This document shows, one piece after another, positions 1 through 6,284 of a stretch of 7,306 nt of DNA. The position numbers and the translations under genes are program-made. The DNA comes from an uncultured Mailhella sp. (GTDB lineage: Bacteria; Desulfobacterota; Desulfovibrionia; Desulfovibrionales; Desulfovibrionaceae). The stretch covers positions 1 to 7,306 of the forward strand of contig CAJTMS010000070.1 of NCBI GenBank assembly GCA_910577155.1, read 5' to 3'. The notes under the pieces are model-generated. The model saw only the letters and a list, made by a program, of their open reading frames with translations. It was not told where the DNA came from and ran no database searches. How positions within the stretch are numbered: position 1 is the stretch's first letter; the number at the start of each line of letters is the position of its first letter.

Positions 1-67
1 AATTATCTTTTTTAGTTATAAAATCAACCTAATACTAAAACAAAGCAAAACTTTTTAATATTGAAGT

Positions 68-397
68 TTATATTCTCAACAGCACAATGCCACACATTAA
101 AAGAGCAATGCCGAGAAATGCACTTTTATGCATACGCTGACCAAGGAGTGCCCAACCGGATAAACTTGTACCTAAAATTCCAAAACAGCCCCATAAGGCA
201 TAGGCTACGGCTAAATCAAGTTCTTTGACCGCAATAGAAAGAAACCAAAAGGCAACGGCTACAAAGAATAATGCCGTAAAACCAACAAATTTCCGTTTGA
301 ATCCATTGGATTTTGCAAGTAAAAGATTTGCAATAATATCAAGAAGTGCCGCAGCAAGTACCAAGAGTACAGAAAAAGAAAAAATATTTGTCAGCAT
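68..397 (-). CDS. mdtI: MdtI-like SMR family exporter subunit
   Basis: Predicted inner-membrane subunit of a small multidrug resistance (SMR) pair. In E. coli, MdtI and MdtJ together export spermidine. The 109-residue product matches the E. coli MdtI length and has four hydrophobic segments (about 7-28, 36-55, 62-84 and 92-108). Family landmarks are GFKRK (32-36), Asp61, VAYALWG (64-70, with Trp69), Trp82 and GQR (86-88). By my alignment from memory, Asp61, Trp69 and Trp82 match E. coli MdtI residues needed for spermidine export. The key membrane Glu of TM1 (E. coli Glu19) is Asp20 here, codon GAT. The frame is open further upstream, but I chose the ATG at 395-397: it has AGGAG eight bases before it, gives the family length, and avoids overlap with mdtJ. 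It begins 22 bases after the mdtJ stop, so the two are one operon. Substrate is inferred and could be another cation. Confidence 0.85.
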   Translation of the reverse strand: MLTNIFSFSVLLVLAAALLDIIANLLLAKSNGFKRKFVGFTALFFVAVAFWFLSIAVKELDLAVAYALWGCFGILGTSLSGWALLGQRMHKSAFLGIALLMCGIVLLRI

Positions 398-405
398 TGT
401 TGTTT

Positions 406-410
406 CTCCT
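406..410 (-). promoter_or_regulatory. Ribosome binding site that decides the mdtI start
   Basis: On the minus strand this reads AGGAG, followed by eight bases and then the ATG at 397. It supports the shorter 109-residue mdtI product over the longer open frame that would start at 469 inside mdtJ. Confidence 0.7.
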
Positions 411-419
411 GCTTTTTGT

Positions 420-776
420 CTACCGTGCATCTGTTCCATGATGGACGAGGTACCCCCCACCAAGGACACAGAGAAGCCCGAGAGCTTTAATCCAATCTAA
501 ATGTTCACCTAAAACAAAGACAGAAAAAAGAACAATCAAAACCAAGCCGCTGGCATCCCAAAGGGCAAATGCCACCCCCACAGGCAGAGCTGTTGTCGCT
601 TTTGCCAGACTGAAATATGAACAGGCAATGCACGCCCACATGATAGCAAGCCCCGCTTCTGATCCAAGGGCAAATTGCCATGAATGAGAAACTTTCATAA
701 TAGAAGTTCCAAAAACTTCAAATAAAACAGAAAGTAATAAAAAAAGCCAATGATAATACGTAACTTTTACAATCAT
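420..776 (-). CDS. mdtJ: MdtJ-like SMR family exporter subunit
   Basis: Predicted partner of the downstream MdtI-like protein in a heterodimeric, proton-driven SMR exporter of spermidine or related cations. The 118-residue product has four hydrophobic segments. The TM1 motif FEVFGTSIMK holds the essential membrane Glu (Glu20). Further landmarks are Trp10, Tyr54, the VAFALWDASG signature (68-77) and LGEHLD with Glu91. By alignment from memory with E. coli MdtJ, Trp5, Glu15, Tyr45 and Glu82 are conserved, while Tyr61 is Phe70 and Tyr4 is His9. The start at 774-776 has AGGAGG at 789-794, a rather long 12-base gap. The gene order J then I matches E. coli. A different two-component SMR pair (EbrAB or YkkCD type) is possible, but the ALWG/ALWD signatures fit MdtJI best. 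I saw no clear promoter or guanidine riboswitch upstream. Confidence 0.8.
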   Translation of the reverse strand: MIVKVTYYHWLFLLLSVLFEVFGTSIMKVSHSWQFALGSEAGLAIMWACIACSYFSLAKATTALPVGVAFALWDASGLVLIVLFSVFVLGEHLDWIKALGLLCVLGGGYLVHHGTDAR

Positions 777-822
777 AACTGATTAAATCCTCCTTTTTAT
801 TAATAGAATAAAAAGAAGGACA

Positions 823-862
823 GCTAAAAAACAGAATACAAGGCTAAAAAAAGAATAGCGCG
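823..862. repeat. Imperfect 20-base tandem repeat upstream of mdtJ
   Basis: Two adjacent units begin with GCTAAAAAA and continue AGAATA or CAGAATA (823-842 and 843-862). Read on the minus strand, this places TATTCT followed by a T run and AGC twice in the mdtJ leader. A third TATTCT lies nearer the gene. The copies diverge at their far ends. Replication slippage in an A-rich tract is the simplest origin. Weak -10-like elements are possible but unsupported by good -35 boxes. Confidence 0.4.
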
Positions 863-876
863 ATGTAATACTCTAT
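849..876 (-). terminator. Possible weak intrinsic terminator after the deoxyribosyltransferase-like gene
   Basis: On the minus strand, downstream of the stop at 891, a short weak stem (GAGTA with TATTC, containing one G-U pair) encloses a loop with CGCGC. It is followed by a run of seven T. The T run and position fit a terminator; the stem is weak, so this is a tentative call. Confidence 0.25.
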
Positions 877-890
877 AATCAATAATCATA

Positions 891-1385
891 TTATAATTTC
901 AATAAAATTTCCTGTGCCTGCAACGATACAGAACTTTGCAGCAAATCCTCTTTTAAATAAGACGGATATTCTTTTTTAAACGCAATGATTTCTTTTAAAA
1001 TCTGCACAGCATGTTCAATATGCTCAACCCAGCAGGTACATGCTCCGTAAAGCATGAGCCCCGGGGATTCCAAAGGTCCGCGGATACCTAAAATGGGTTT
1101 TTGCAGCGCATAGGAAATCCCCACTTCTACCCCTGCATCCTGCCCGGAAGTGCCGAGATAAATAATAAAATCAGCTTCTTTGCAGGCATTTGCACAAAAG
1201 ACAAAGACTTCTCCGCCATGATCCGTATCCATCCACTCTCGGCGTTTGGCAGCATTCAGCCCTTCCGGAGGTGTGGCTTTGAGCGTCCAGTCTAAAATTT
1301 CATAACCCATTTCCTGCATACTTTTCCCCAGTAAGCGGACAGCATGAATATTTTTAAATGAGGAGGCAATATAAACTTTCAGCAT
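891..1385 (-). CDS. Nucleoside 2-deoxyribosyltransferase-like protein
   Basis: A 164-residue soluble protein with the fold signature of the nucleoside 2-deoxyribosyltransferase superfamily. Family enzymes move or hydrolyse the glycosidic bond of deoxynucleosides or nucleotides. The N-terminal strand LKVYIASSF (2-10) is the typical opening. A mid-protein EADFIIYLG strand carries Asp72. The motif QDAGVEVGISYALQKPILGI contains Asp83 and Glu87, the latter placed like the nucleophilic Glu of the family. A roughly 40-residue helical C-terminal stretch follows, less typical of minimal members. I chose the ATG at 1383-1385; a TTG at 1395-1397 would add four residues but has no better ribosome site, and neither has a strong Shine-Dalgarno. 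It starts 25 bases after the argH stop, so it is probably transcribed with argGH. Whether it is a salvage transferase, an N-glycosidase or a non-catalytic relative cannot be told. Its tie to arginine synthesis is unclear. Confidence 0.65.
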   Translation of the reverse strand: MLKVYIASSFKNIHAVRLLGKSMQEMGYEILDWTLKATPPEGLNAAKRREWMDTDHGGEVFVFCANACKEADFIIYLGTSGQDAGVEVGISYALQKPILGIRGPLESPGLMLYGACTCWVEHIEHAVQILKEIIAFKKEYPSYLKEDLLQSSVSLQAQEILLKL

Positions 1386-1410
1386 AGTATAATTCAATAA
1401 TTTTCAGCTA

Positions 1411-2808
1411 TTACTCAGCTAAAAAGGCTTTTAATTCCTCAAGCTGCTGTTTGACGGCAAGAGGTCCTGTGCCGCCGCTTACATTACGGCGTTTAACAGC
1501 AGTAAAATAATCTAAAATAATATAAACATCATCTGTAATTTGCACATGATAGCCGTCACATAAATGATTAAATTCCTGCAAAGATAAATCTTCCAGCGCA
1601 ATACCTTTTTCTTCTGCAAGGGCAACAGCTTTACCTGTAATATGATGTGCTTCGCGGAAAGGTATTCCCTTTGTCACAAGATAATCAGCAAGTTCCGTGG
1701 CATTTAAAAAACCGGCTTTGAGAGCTTTTTCCATTCTGTCCGCACGGAAACGGATATCCCTCAGCATTTCAGCCATGATACTCATTGATGTTTGTACAGT
1801 TTTATCCGTATCCATAAAAGGAATTTTATCTTCCTGCAAATCACGGTTATAGGTAAGGGGCAAGCCTTTCAGCGTAGTCAATAAATTTATCAAGTTGCCA
1901 TAGGTACGCCCTGTTTTGCCGCGCATGATTTCCGCAACATCAGGGTTTTTCTTTTGCGGCATAATAGATGAGCCCGTTGAATGGGCGTCAGACAAATAAA
2001 TAAACGCAAATTGCGGATTAGCCCACCAAATAAGCTCCTCACAAAAACGGGATAAATGCATCATAATAACAGAACCGGTGAAAAGGGCTTCTAAGACATA
2101 ATCCCTGTCTGCCACAGTATCCATGCTGTTTTTAAAAATACCGTACATATTTAATTGGTCGGCAACAGATTGAGGATTGAGATTATAGGTTGTTCCCGCT
2201 AAGGCTGCTGCTCCCAAAGGACTTATCCTCGCACGTTTTTCACATTCATGTATTCTTTCTATATCGCGTTTTATCATCCACGCATAGGCTAATAAATGAT
2301 GTGCAAGGCTGACAGGCTGAGCAGGCTGCATATGAGTACAGCCTGGAAGCAAAACGCCCTGATTTTCTTCAGCTTTTTCCACAAAAACCGTAATCAGGTT
2401 TTTCGCAAGTTTTGCCCAGTTTCGTAAGGCATCAGAGGTATACAGGCGTAAATCAAGACAGCATTGATCATTTCTGCTTCTGCCGGTATGCAGTTTTTTT
2501 CCCACTTCTCCCACAAGTTCTGTCAAACGTGTTTCAATATTCATATGCACGTCTTCCAGTTCCTGTTTCCAGACAAGTTTACCTGTTTCAATTTCTTCAA
2601 GGACGCTGTCAAGTCCTTTGCAAAGGATTTCCGCTTCTTCTTTTTTCAAAATCCCCTGTTCGGCAAGCATGACTGCATGTGCTTTTGAGCCCGCAATATC
2701 CTGCTTATACATTTTGGTGTCAAAAGAAATTGATTCTGTATAGGCTTCCACTTCTTTTGAAGTTGATTCTTTGAAACGACCGCCCCAAGGTTTTGCCTGT
2801 GTTGCCAT
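1411..2808 (-). CDS. argH: Argininosuccinate lyase
   Basis: Cytoplasmic enzyme of the last arginine step: argininosuccinate is cleaved to arginine and fumarate. The 465-residue length is normal for the fumarase/aspartase superfamily. The N-terminal PWGGRF (7-12) is the usual ArgH opening. HTGRSRND spans 107-114. THMQPAQP (158-165) carries the conserved catalytic-region His159. The superfamily signature GSSIMPQKKNPD (279-290) has the catalytic-loop Ser281. NRDLQEDK (321-328) is also typical. The ATG at 2806-2808 has AGAGGA about four bases upstream. The gene follows argG by 71 bases in the same direction, with a terminator-like hairpin in the gap. It therefore probably depends on read-through from the argG promoter, because little room remains for its own. 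No frameshift or missing motif was seen. Confidence 0.97.
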   Translation of the reverse strand: MATQAKPWGGRFKESTSKEVEAYTESISFDTKMYKQDIAGSKAHAVMLAEQGILKKEEAEILCKGLDSVLEEIETGKLVWKQELEDVHMNIETRLTELVGEVGKKLHTGRSRNDQCCLDLRLYTSDALRNWAKLAKNLITVFVEKAEENQGVLLPGCTHMQPAQPVSLAHHLLAYAWMIKRDIERIHECEKRARISPLGAAALAGTTYNLNPQSVADQLNMYGIFKNSMDTVADRDYVLEALFTGSVIMMHLSRFCEELIWWANPQFAFIYLSDAHSTGSSIMPQKKNPDVAEIMRGKTGRTYGNLINLLTTLKGLPLTYNRDLQEDKIPFMDTDKTVQTSMSIMAEMLRDIRFRADRMEKALKAGFLNATELADYLVTKGIPFREAHHITGKAVALAEEKGIALEDLSLQEFNHLCDGYHVQITDDVYIILDYFTAVKRRNVSGGTGPLAVKQQLEELKAFLAE

Positions 2809-2823
2809 AATATCCTCTTTGGT

Positions 2824-2856
2824 TTAAAAATCCCCTGCATTTTCATATAGGGGATT
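2824..2856 (-). terminator. Terminator-like hairpin between argG and argH
   Basis: On the minus strand, downstream of argG, AATCCCCT pairs with AGGGGATT (arms 2849-2856 and 2829-2836) around a 12-base loop. The sequence continues directly into TTT, giving five T in a row after the GGGGA of the stem. This is the form of a Rho-independent terminator with a short U tract. It ends only about 10 bases before the argH ribosome site, so it may act as a partial terminator or as a 3' stabiliser of the argG message rather than a full stop. Confidence 0.6.
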
Positions 2857-2879
2857 ATAGATGAAATGAGAAGAAAAAA

Positions 2880-4082
2880 TTAATATCTTTTTACACGATC
2901 CATATAGCCGCGAATACGAAGACCCTGCAAACGGATAAAGCCTGCTGCATCTTTGTGGTCATAGGTTGCACATTCTTCAAAGGTGGCAAGATCATGGCAG
3001 TAAAGGCTATGAGGTGAAAAACGACCGACAGGCCATGCCATGCCTTTATAGAGTTTTAAGCGTACTTCACCGGAAACGCCTTCCTGTGTCTTATCAATAA
3101 GCGCCTGCATTGCTTCTCTTTCCGGAGAGAACCAGAAACCATTATAAATAGCCGTTGCATAACGGGGTAAAATAGTCGCTCTTGTTGCAAGTGCTTCACG
3201 GTCAAGGCAAATGCCTTCCAAATCCTGATGCGCAATGAAAAGCACTGTACCAGCAGGGGTTTCATAAACACCGCGGGATTTCATGCCTACAAAGCGGTTT
3301 TCAACCATATCAAGACGACCGATACCATGCTTGCCAGCGAGTTTATTCAAGGTAAGCATAATATCCATTGGTTTCATGAAATTGCCGTTAAGTGCAACTG
3401 CATCGCCTTTTTCAAAGGTAATAGTCAAATATTCCGGTTCATTAGGTGCTTGTTCAACAGGAACAGTCATAATATGGGATTCTGGTTCAGGTTCAGTCCA
3501 TGGATCTTCCAGTTCGCCGCCTTCAAAGGAGCAGTGGAGCATATTTCTGTCAATGCTGTAGTGTTTACTGCTGGAAGTAAGCGGAATGTCATATTTTTCA
3601 GCAAATTCAGTCAGAGCTGTTCTTGACATCAAATCCCATTCACGCCATGGAGCAATAACTTTAATATCAGGAGCCAAGGCATTGATAGAAAGTTCAAAAC
3701 GAACCTGGTCATTGCCCTTGCCGGTTGCACCATGGGCAATAGCTGTTGCGCCTTCCTGTTTTGCAATTTCAACAAGACGTTTTGCAATAAGAGGACGGGC
3801 AACAGAAGTACCTAAAAGATATCTGCCTTCATATAATGCACCGGAACGAAGCATTGGGAAAATATAATCACGGGCAAATTCTTCTCTTAAATCTTCAATA
3901 TATGCTTTTGTTGCACCAGTTTTCAGCGCTTTTGGTTCAACACCATCTAAATCATCTTCTTGTCCCAAATCTGCTGTTACAGTAATAACTTCATAGTTAT
4001 GTTCAACTTGAAGCCATTTCAAAATAACTGAGGTGTCCAAACCACCAGAGTAAGCAAGAATAACTTTTTGTTTACCTGCCAT
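2880..4082 (-). CDS. argG: Argininosuccinate synthase
   Basis: Cytoplasmic, ATP-dependent enzyme joining citrulline and aspartate to argininosuccinate, the penultimate arginine step. The 400-residue length is standard for the common bacterial type. The N-type ATP pyrophosphatase P-loop AYSGGLDTS lies at 10-18. TADLGQ (36-41) follows. The substrate-binding stretch around 115-130 contains HGATGKGNDQVRFE. The motif from 175 to 194 contains Tyr-Ser-Ile-Asp-Arg-Asn and ends EGGELEDP. The ATG at 4080-4082 has a strong GGAGG seven bases upstream. A promoter candidate and operator-like repeats lie in the 129-base divergent gap to the UPF0280 gene. It is the first gene of the probable argG-argH-deoxyribosyltransferase-like transcript. 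Confidence 0.98.
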   Translation of the reverse strand: MAGKQKVILAYSGGLDTSVILKWLQVEHNYEVITVTADLGQEDDLDGVEPKALKTGATKAYIEDLREEFARDYIFPMLRSGALYEGRYLLGTSVARPLIAKRLVEIAKQEGATAIAHGATGKGNDQVRFELSINALAPDIKVIAPWREWDLMSRTALTEFAEKYDIPLTSSSKHYSIDRNMLHCSFEGGELEDPWTEPEPESHIMTVPVEQAPNEPEYLTITFEKGDAVALNGNFMKPMDIMLTLNKLAGKHGIGRLDMVENRFVGMKSRGVYETPAGTVLFIAHQDLEGICLDREALATRATILPRYATAIYNGFWFSPEREAMQALIDKTQEGVSGEVRLKLYKGMAWPVGRFSPHSLYCHDLATFEECATYDHKDAAGFIRLQGLRIRGYMDRVKRY

Positions 4083-4089
4083 TATATTT

Positions 4090-4127
4090 CCTCCAAAAGT
4101 TTTTCAAACTTGATTATTTCTTTGAAA
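4090..4127 (-). promoter_or_regulatory. argG leader with Shine-Dalgarno and two competing hairpins
   Basis: GGAGG (4090-4094) is the argG ribosome site. Directly upstream, AAGTTT and AAACTT (4097-4102 and 4106-4111) form a six-pair hairpin with a three-base loop. An alternative seven-pair stem joins TTTCAAA (4102-4108) with TTTGAAA (4121-4127). The two share bases and cannot form together. All stems are AT-rich and weak, so a regulatory switch is only a possibility. Confidence 0.3.
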
Positions 4128-4141
4128 TGCATTTTAATGCG
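4128..4141. promoter_or_regulatory. ARG-box-like operator candidate at the argG start of transcription
   Basis: The 14-base TGCATTTTAATGCG has arms GCATT and AATGC around TT. It matches 7 of the 10 fixed positions of the E. coli ArgR half-site pair (TGAAT, four A/T, ATTCA). It lies at about +1 to +15 relative to the predicted argG promoter, a position suited to repression by arginine-loaded ArgR. No argR gene is present in the window, and short AT-rich palindromes arise by chance. Confidence 0.3.
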
Positions 4142-4148
4142 TGCAAGT

Positions 4149-4177
4149 ATCTTACTTTCTTCTTTCATAAATGTAAA
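4149..4177 (-). promoter_or_regulatory. Predicted sigma-70 type promoter of argG
   Basis: On the minus strand TTTACA (4172-4177, 5 of 6 matches to TTGACA) is separated by 17 bases from TAAGAT (4149-4154, 4 of 6 matches to TATAAT). Transcription would start near 4142, giving a leader of about 60 bases before argG. I could not pick a convincing promoter for the divergent plus-strand gene in the same gap. Confidence 0.45.
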
Positions 4178-4211
4178 GAATAAAACGCCCAAGTAAAAAA
4201 AAGAGTTTTTT

Positions 4212-5036
4212 ATGCCAAAAAATATTTATAAAAGCCCCTACCGCAGTTATAGACTGGATACAACAAATCGAGAAAATGAACAAAAAATTCAAATAATTAT
4301 AGAAGAAACAGATTTACTCATCACTTTAACCAATGAAATAAACAAAGAAGAAATTATTGATTTTTGCACTAAAGAAATTCAAGAACAGCGCAATATTTTA
4401 AAATTTTGGATTAATCTCTATCCTGAAATCAAAAACAGCCTTGACCCCATTCAGACACCGCAAAATGCTCCGATTATCATTAAAGCCTTGTGCGAAGCAG
4501 GCAAATTTGCCCATGTAGGTCCCTTTGCCGGTGTTGCCGGCACAATTGCACAATTTATTGCAACAAAAATTCACAGCTATTTGAAAGAAAAAAATATTTG
4601 TTCTGATGTTATTGTAGAAAATGGCGGGGATATTTATGCCTTTTCTTCAAAAGAACGGTATATTGGGATTCTGGCGAATCCAAAGGAACAGTGCATGGTT
4701 GGCATAAAACTGGCAAAGGAGCAGTTTCCCCTTGCTATTTGTGCTTCCTCTGCAACCATCGGGCATAGTCTCAGTTTCGGTCAAGGCGATTTAGCCCTTA
4801 TTCTAGCCAAAAACGCCAGTCTGGCTGACGCTCTTGCCACAAGATACGGCAATCTTTTACGCACCAAACAAGATATTAACCATATTTTAACACAAGCAAA
4901 ACAGGATTATCATATAAAAATGACAGACAATCCTTTTACAGAACAGACAGAAAAAAGCGGACTTTCAGGCGTTTTTCTGCAAATTGATGAAAACATCGGC
5001 GCATGGGGTGAAATTGAATTAACAGCAATACACTGA
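4212..5036 (+). CDS. UPF0280 (DUF375) family protein, ApbE-like fold
   Basis: A 274-residue protein of the uncharacterised UPF0280 family, whose members resemble the FAD:protein FMN transferase (ApbE) fold. No enzymatic role is established to my knowledge. Visible landmarks are VGPFAGVAG (102-110), VENGGDIYAF (135-144), CASSATIGHS with the conserved small-residue turn (177-186), and LADALATRYGN (204-214). The last recalls the metal-binding Asp/Thr segment near the end of ApbE proteins. No signal peptide or membrane segment is evident, so it is probably cytoplasmic. The ATG at 4212 is preceded by a weak AAGAG six bases upstream. It diverges from argG and ends 13 bases before the convergent RNase J-like gene. 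From memory a UPF0280 gene also neighbours arg genes in Desulfovibrio vulgaris, so the association may be conserved. A link to arginine or flavin metabolism is inference only. Confidence 0.8.
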   Translation: MPKNIYKSPYRSYRLDTTNRENEQKIQIIIEETDLLITLTNEINKEEIIDFCTKEIQEQRNILKFWINLYPEIKNSLDPIQTPQNAPIIIKALCEAGKFAHVGPFAGVAGTIAQFIATKIHSYLKEKNICSDVIVENGGDIYAFSSKERYIGILANPKEQCMVGIKLAKEQFPLAICASSATIGHSLSFGQGDLALILAKNASLADALATRYGNLLRTKQDINHILTQAKQDYHIKMTDNPFTEQTEKSGLSGVFLQIDENIGAWGEIELTAIH

Positions 5037-5049
5037 CAATACATTGAAA

Positions 5050-6282
5050 TTATAATGCAAAAATTTGTCCATCTGACAATTCAATTACATCAGCACTAAA
5101 TAATTCTTTATATTTTTCTTTATATTCAGTATGAACAGGTATTAAAAATTTTGGTTTCATCTCATCAACCATTTTTTGCAAATCTTCAATATAAGCATGT
5201 CCTGATGTGTGCAGAGAAATAATTATATCTTTGTATTCCGCAAACTGTCCCCCTCTATCAAGATACCCTTTCCACATTGAAAAAATGATATTTATTTTAT
5301 CCTTTTCAAGACGGCTTAAAATTTGCCGATTAATTGCTTCATTTCCTTTGACAGCATATTTTTCAGGCTGAGTAAGAATTTCATTAACAGTGATTTTTTT
5401 CGCTTTGTATTTAAACAAAACTTTCGTTTCAGCTAATTTGTCATTAATACTGTTTCTTGCAAAATTAACCATAATATTATTCCAATCATACTGCGGAATA
5501 TTTTTGCTGACAGAGGCATAAACTCCAAGCACGCAGCAAGTGTAAGGATCTATAACTAATGTTTTATTCGTTTTCAAACAAGCTCTGTACACAGTAACAA
5601 ATCTGTCAATATTTTGTGGCGAAAACTGAATTATAGGAAGTTTGTCAGTTTTAAAAATTTTAACAAATTCTTCTTCCAAATCCTTTTCTTTTACAATATG
5701 CTGTTCACTTCTGCCAAGCGTTGTTCCTTCCATAATCAGATAATCAGGATTTTTTATTGCTCGTTTAAAAACGGAGCTTTTATAGGAAGCACGTCCGTGA
5801 AAGCGTATATCACCGGTATAGACAATGCGTTTGTTATCAGTTTCTATTTCATATGCCAAAGCTCCGCTAATGGAATGGTCAACACTATGGGCTTTAACTG
5901 TAATATTCCCAAAATCCATGCTATCTTCTATAATTTGAAAATTTAATGAACTGGGTTTTGCTTTTGGCAATAAGGGAGTAATTTTTGTTAAAATATCATA
6001 TGTTATTCTGCTTAAATAAACAGGAATATCAAGATGTATCAATTCCAGCAAACCAAAATGGTCAGGATGTGCATGGGTAAGAAAAACAGCAGTAAATTCT
6101 GGCTTTTCATTTTTGTATAAACCTCTTATCGGAAGTTTATACTCCTCTGGCTTATAACTTTCCCGAAGCATTGACTCCAAGGGTAATCCAAAATCGAACA
6201 AAAGCCTGGTCGTACTATTATAAATTTCAACAGCACTGCCGCCGATTTCCTCTGTACCTCTATGAATAATTAAATTTGCCAT
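5050..6282 (-). CDS. RNase J-like beta-CASP metallo-beta-lactamase nuclease
   Basis: A 410-residue metallo-beta-lactamase (MBL) fold protein of the beta-CASP group, whose members are zinc-dependent RNA or DNA nucleases. Motifs are complete: Asp30 in LLFDFG; the zinc site THAHPDH (69-75, with His70, His72, Asp74, His75); VDHSISGA (134-141, with His136); YTGDIRFHGR (155-164, with Asp158). The beta-CASP motif A Glu185 is in MEGTTLG, motif B His362 in HTSGHA (358-363), and motif C His384 in IPVHTEY. The beta-CASP insert is about 185-350. The protein stops soon after motif C, so it lacks the roughly 100-residue C-terminal domain of housekeeping RNase J. It starts two bases after the stop of the PD-(D/E)XK gene with no visible Shine-Dalgarno, implying translational coupling. 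Sampled GC is near 30%, lower than the arg genes. It is not a beta-lactamase. Substrate (RNA or DNA) is unknown; a role with its neighbour is inferred. Confidence 0.85.
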   Translation of the reverse strand: MANLIIHRGTEEIGGSAVEIYNSTTRLLFDFGLPLESMLRESYKPEEYKLPIRGLYKNEKPEFTAVFLTHAHPDHFGLLELIHLDIPVYLSRITYDILTKITPLLPKAKPSSLNFQIIEDSMDFGNITVKAHSVDHSISGALAYEIETDNKRIVYTGDIRFHGRASYKSSVFKRAIKNPDYLIMEGTTLGRSEQHIVKEKDLEEEFVKIFKTDKLPIIQFSPQNIDRFVTVYRACLKTNKTLVIDPYTCCVLGVYASVSKNIPQYDWNNIMVNFARNSINDKLAETKVLFKYKAKKITVNEILTQPEKYAVKGNEAINRQILSRLEKDKINIIFSMWKGYLDRGGQFAEYKDIIISLHTSGHAYIEDLQKMVDEMKPKFLIPVHTEYKEKYKELFSADVIELSDGQIFAL

Positions 6283-6284
6283 AA

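Noticed and set aside
10..40. Weak hairpin downstream of mdtI (TTTTAGT with ACTAAAA)
   Set aside because: Seven AT-rich pairs with a 17-base loop; too weak to call a terminator.
398..469. Longer mdtI with 24 extra N-terminal residues
   Set aside because: It would overlap mdtJ, add a hydrophilic tail unknown in SMR proteins, and ignore the good AGGAG before the ATG at 397.
874..879. Plus-strand TATAAT
   Set aside because: No plus-strand gene follows and no -35 box is suitably placed; chance in AT-rich DNA.
777..890. Guanidine or other riboswitch before the SMR pair
   Set aside because: Some SMR genes have guanidine riboswitches, but I see no paired ACGR-loop hairpins or other conserved core here.
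2412..2688. Plus-strand open frames opposite argH
   Set aside because: They mirror argH codon structure, show no recognisable domain and overlap each other.
3228..3867. Plus-strand open frames opposite argG
   Set aside because: They are shadows of a well-conserved gene, with no family motifs or ribosome sites.
5614..5946. Plus-strand open frame opposite the RNase J-like gene
   Set aside because: Phe/Lys-rich product typical of antisense of AT-rich coding sequence; no motif.
5050..6282. Beta-lactamase (antibiotic resistance) reading of the MBL gene
   Set aside because: The beta-CASP motifs (Glu185, HTSGHA, IPVHTEY) and absence of a signal peptide point to a nuclease.
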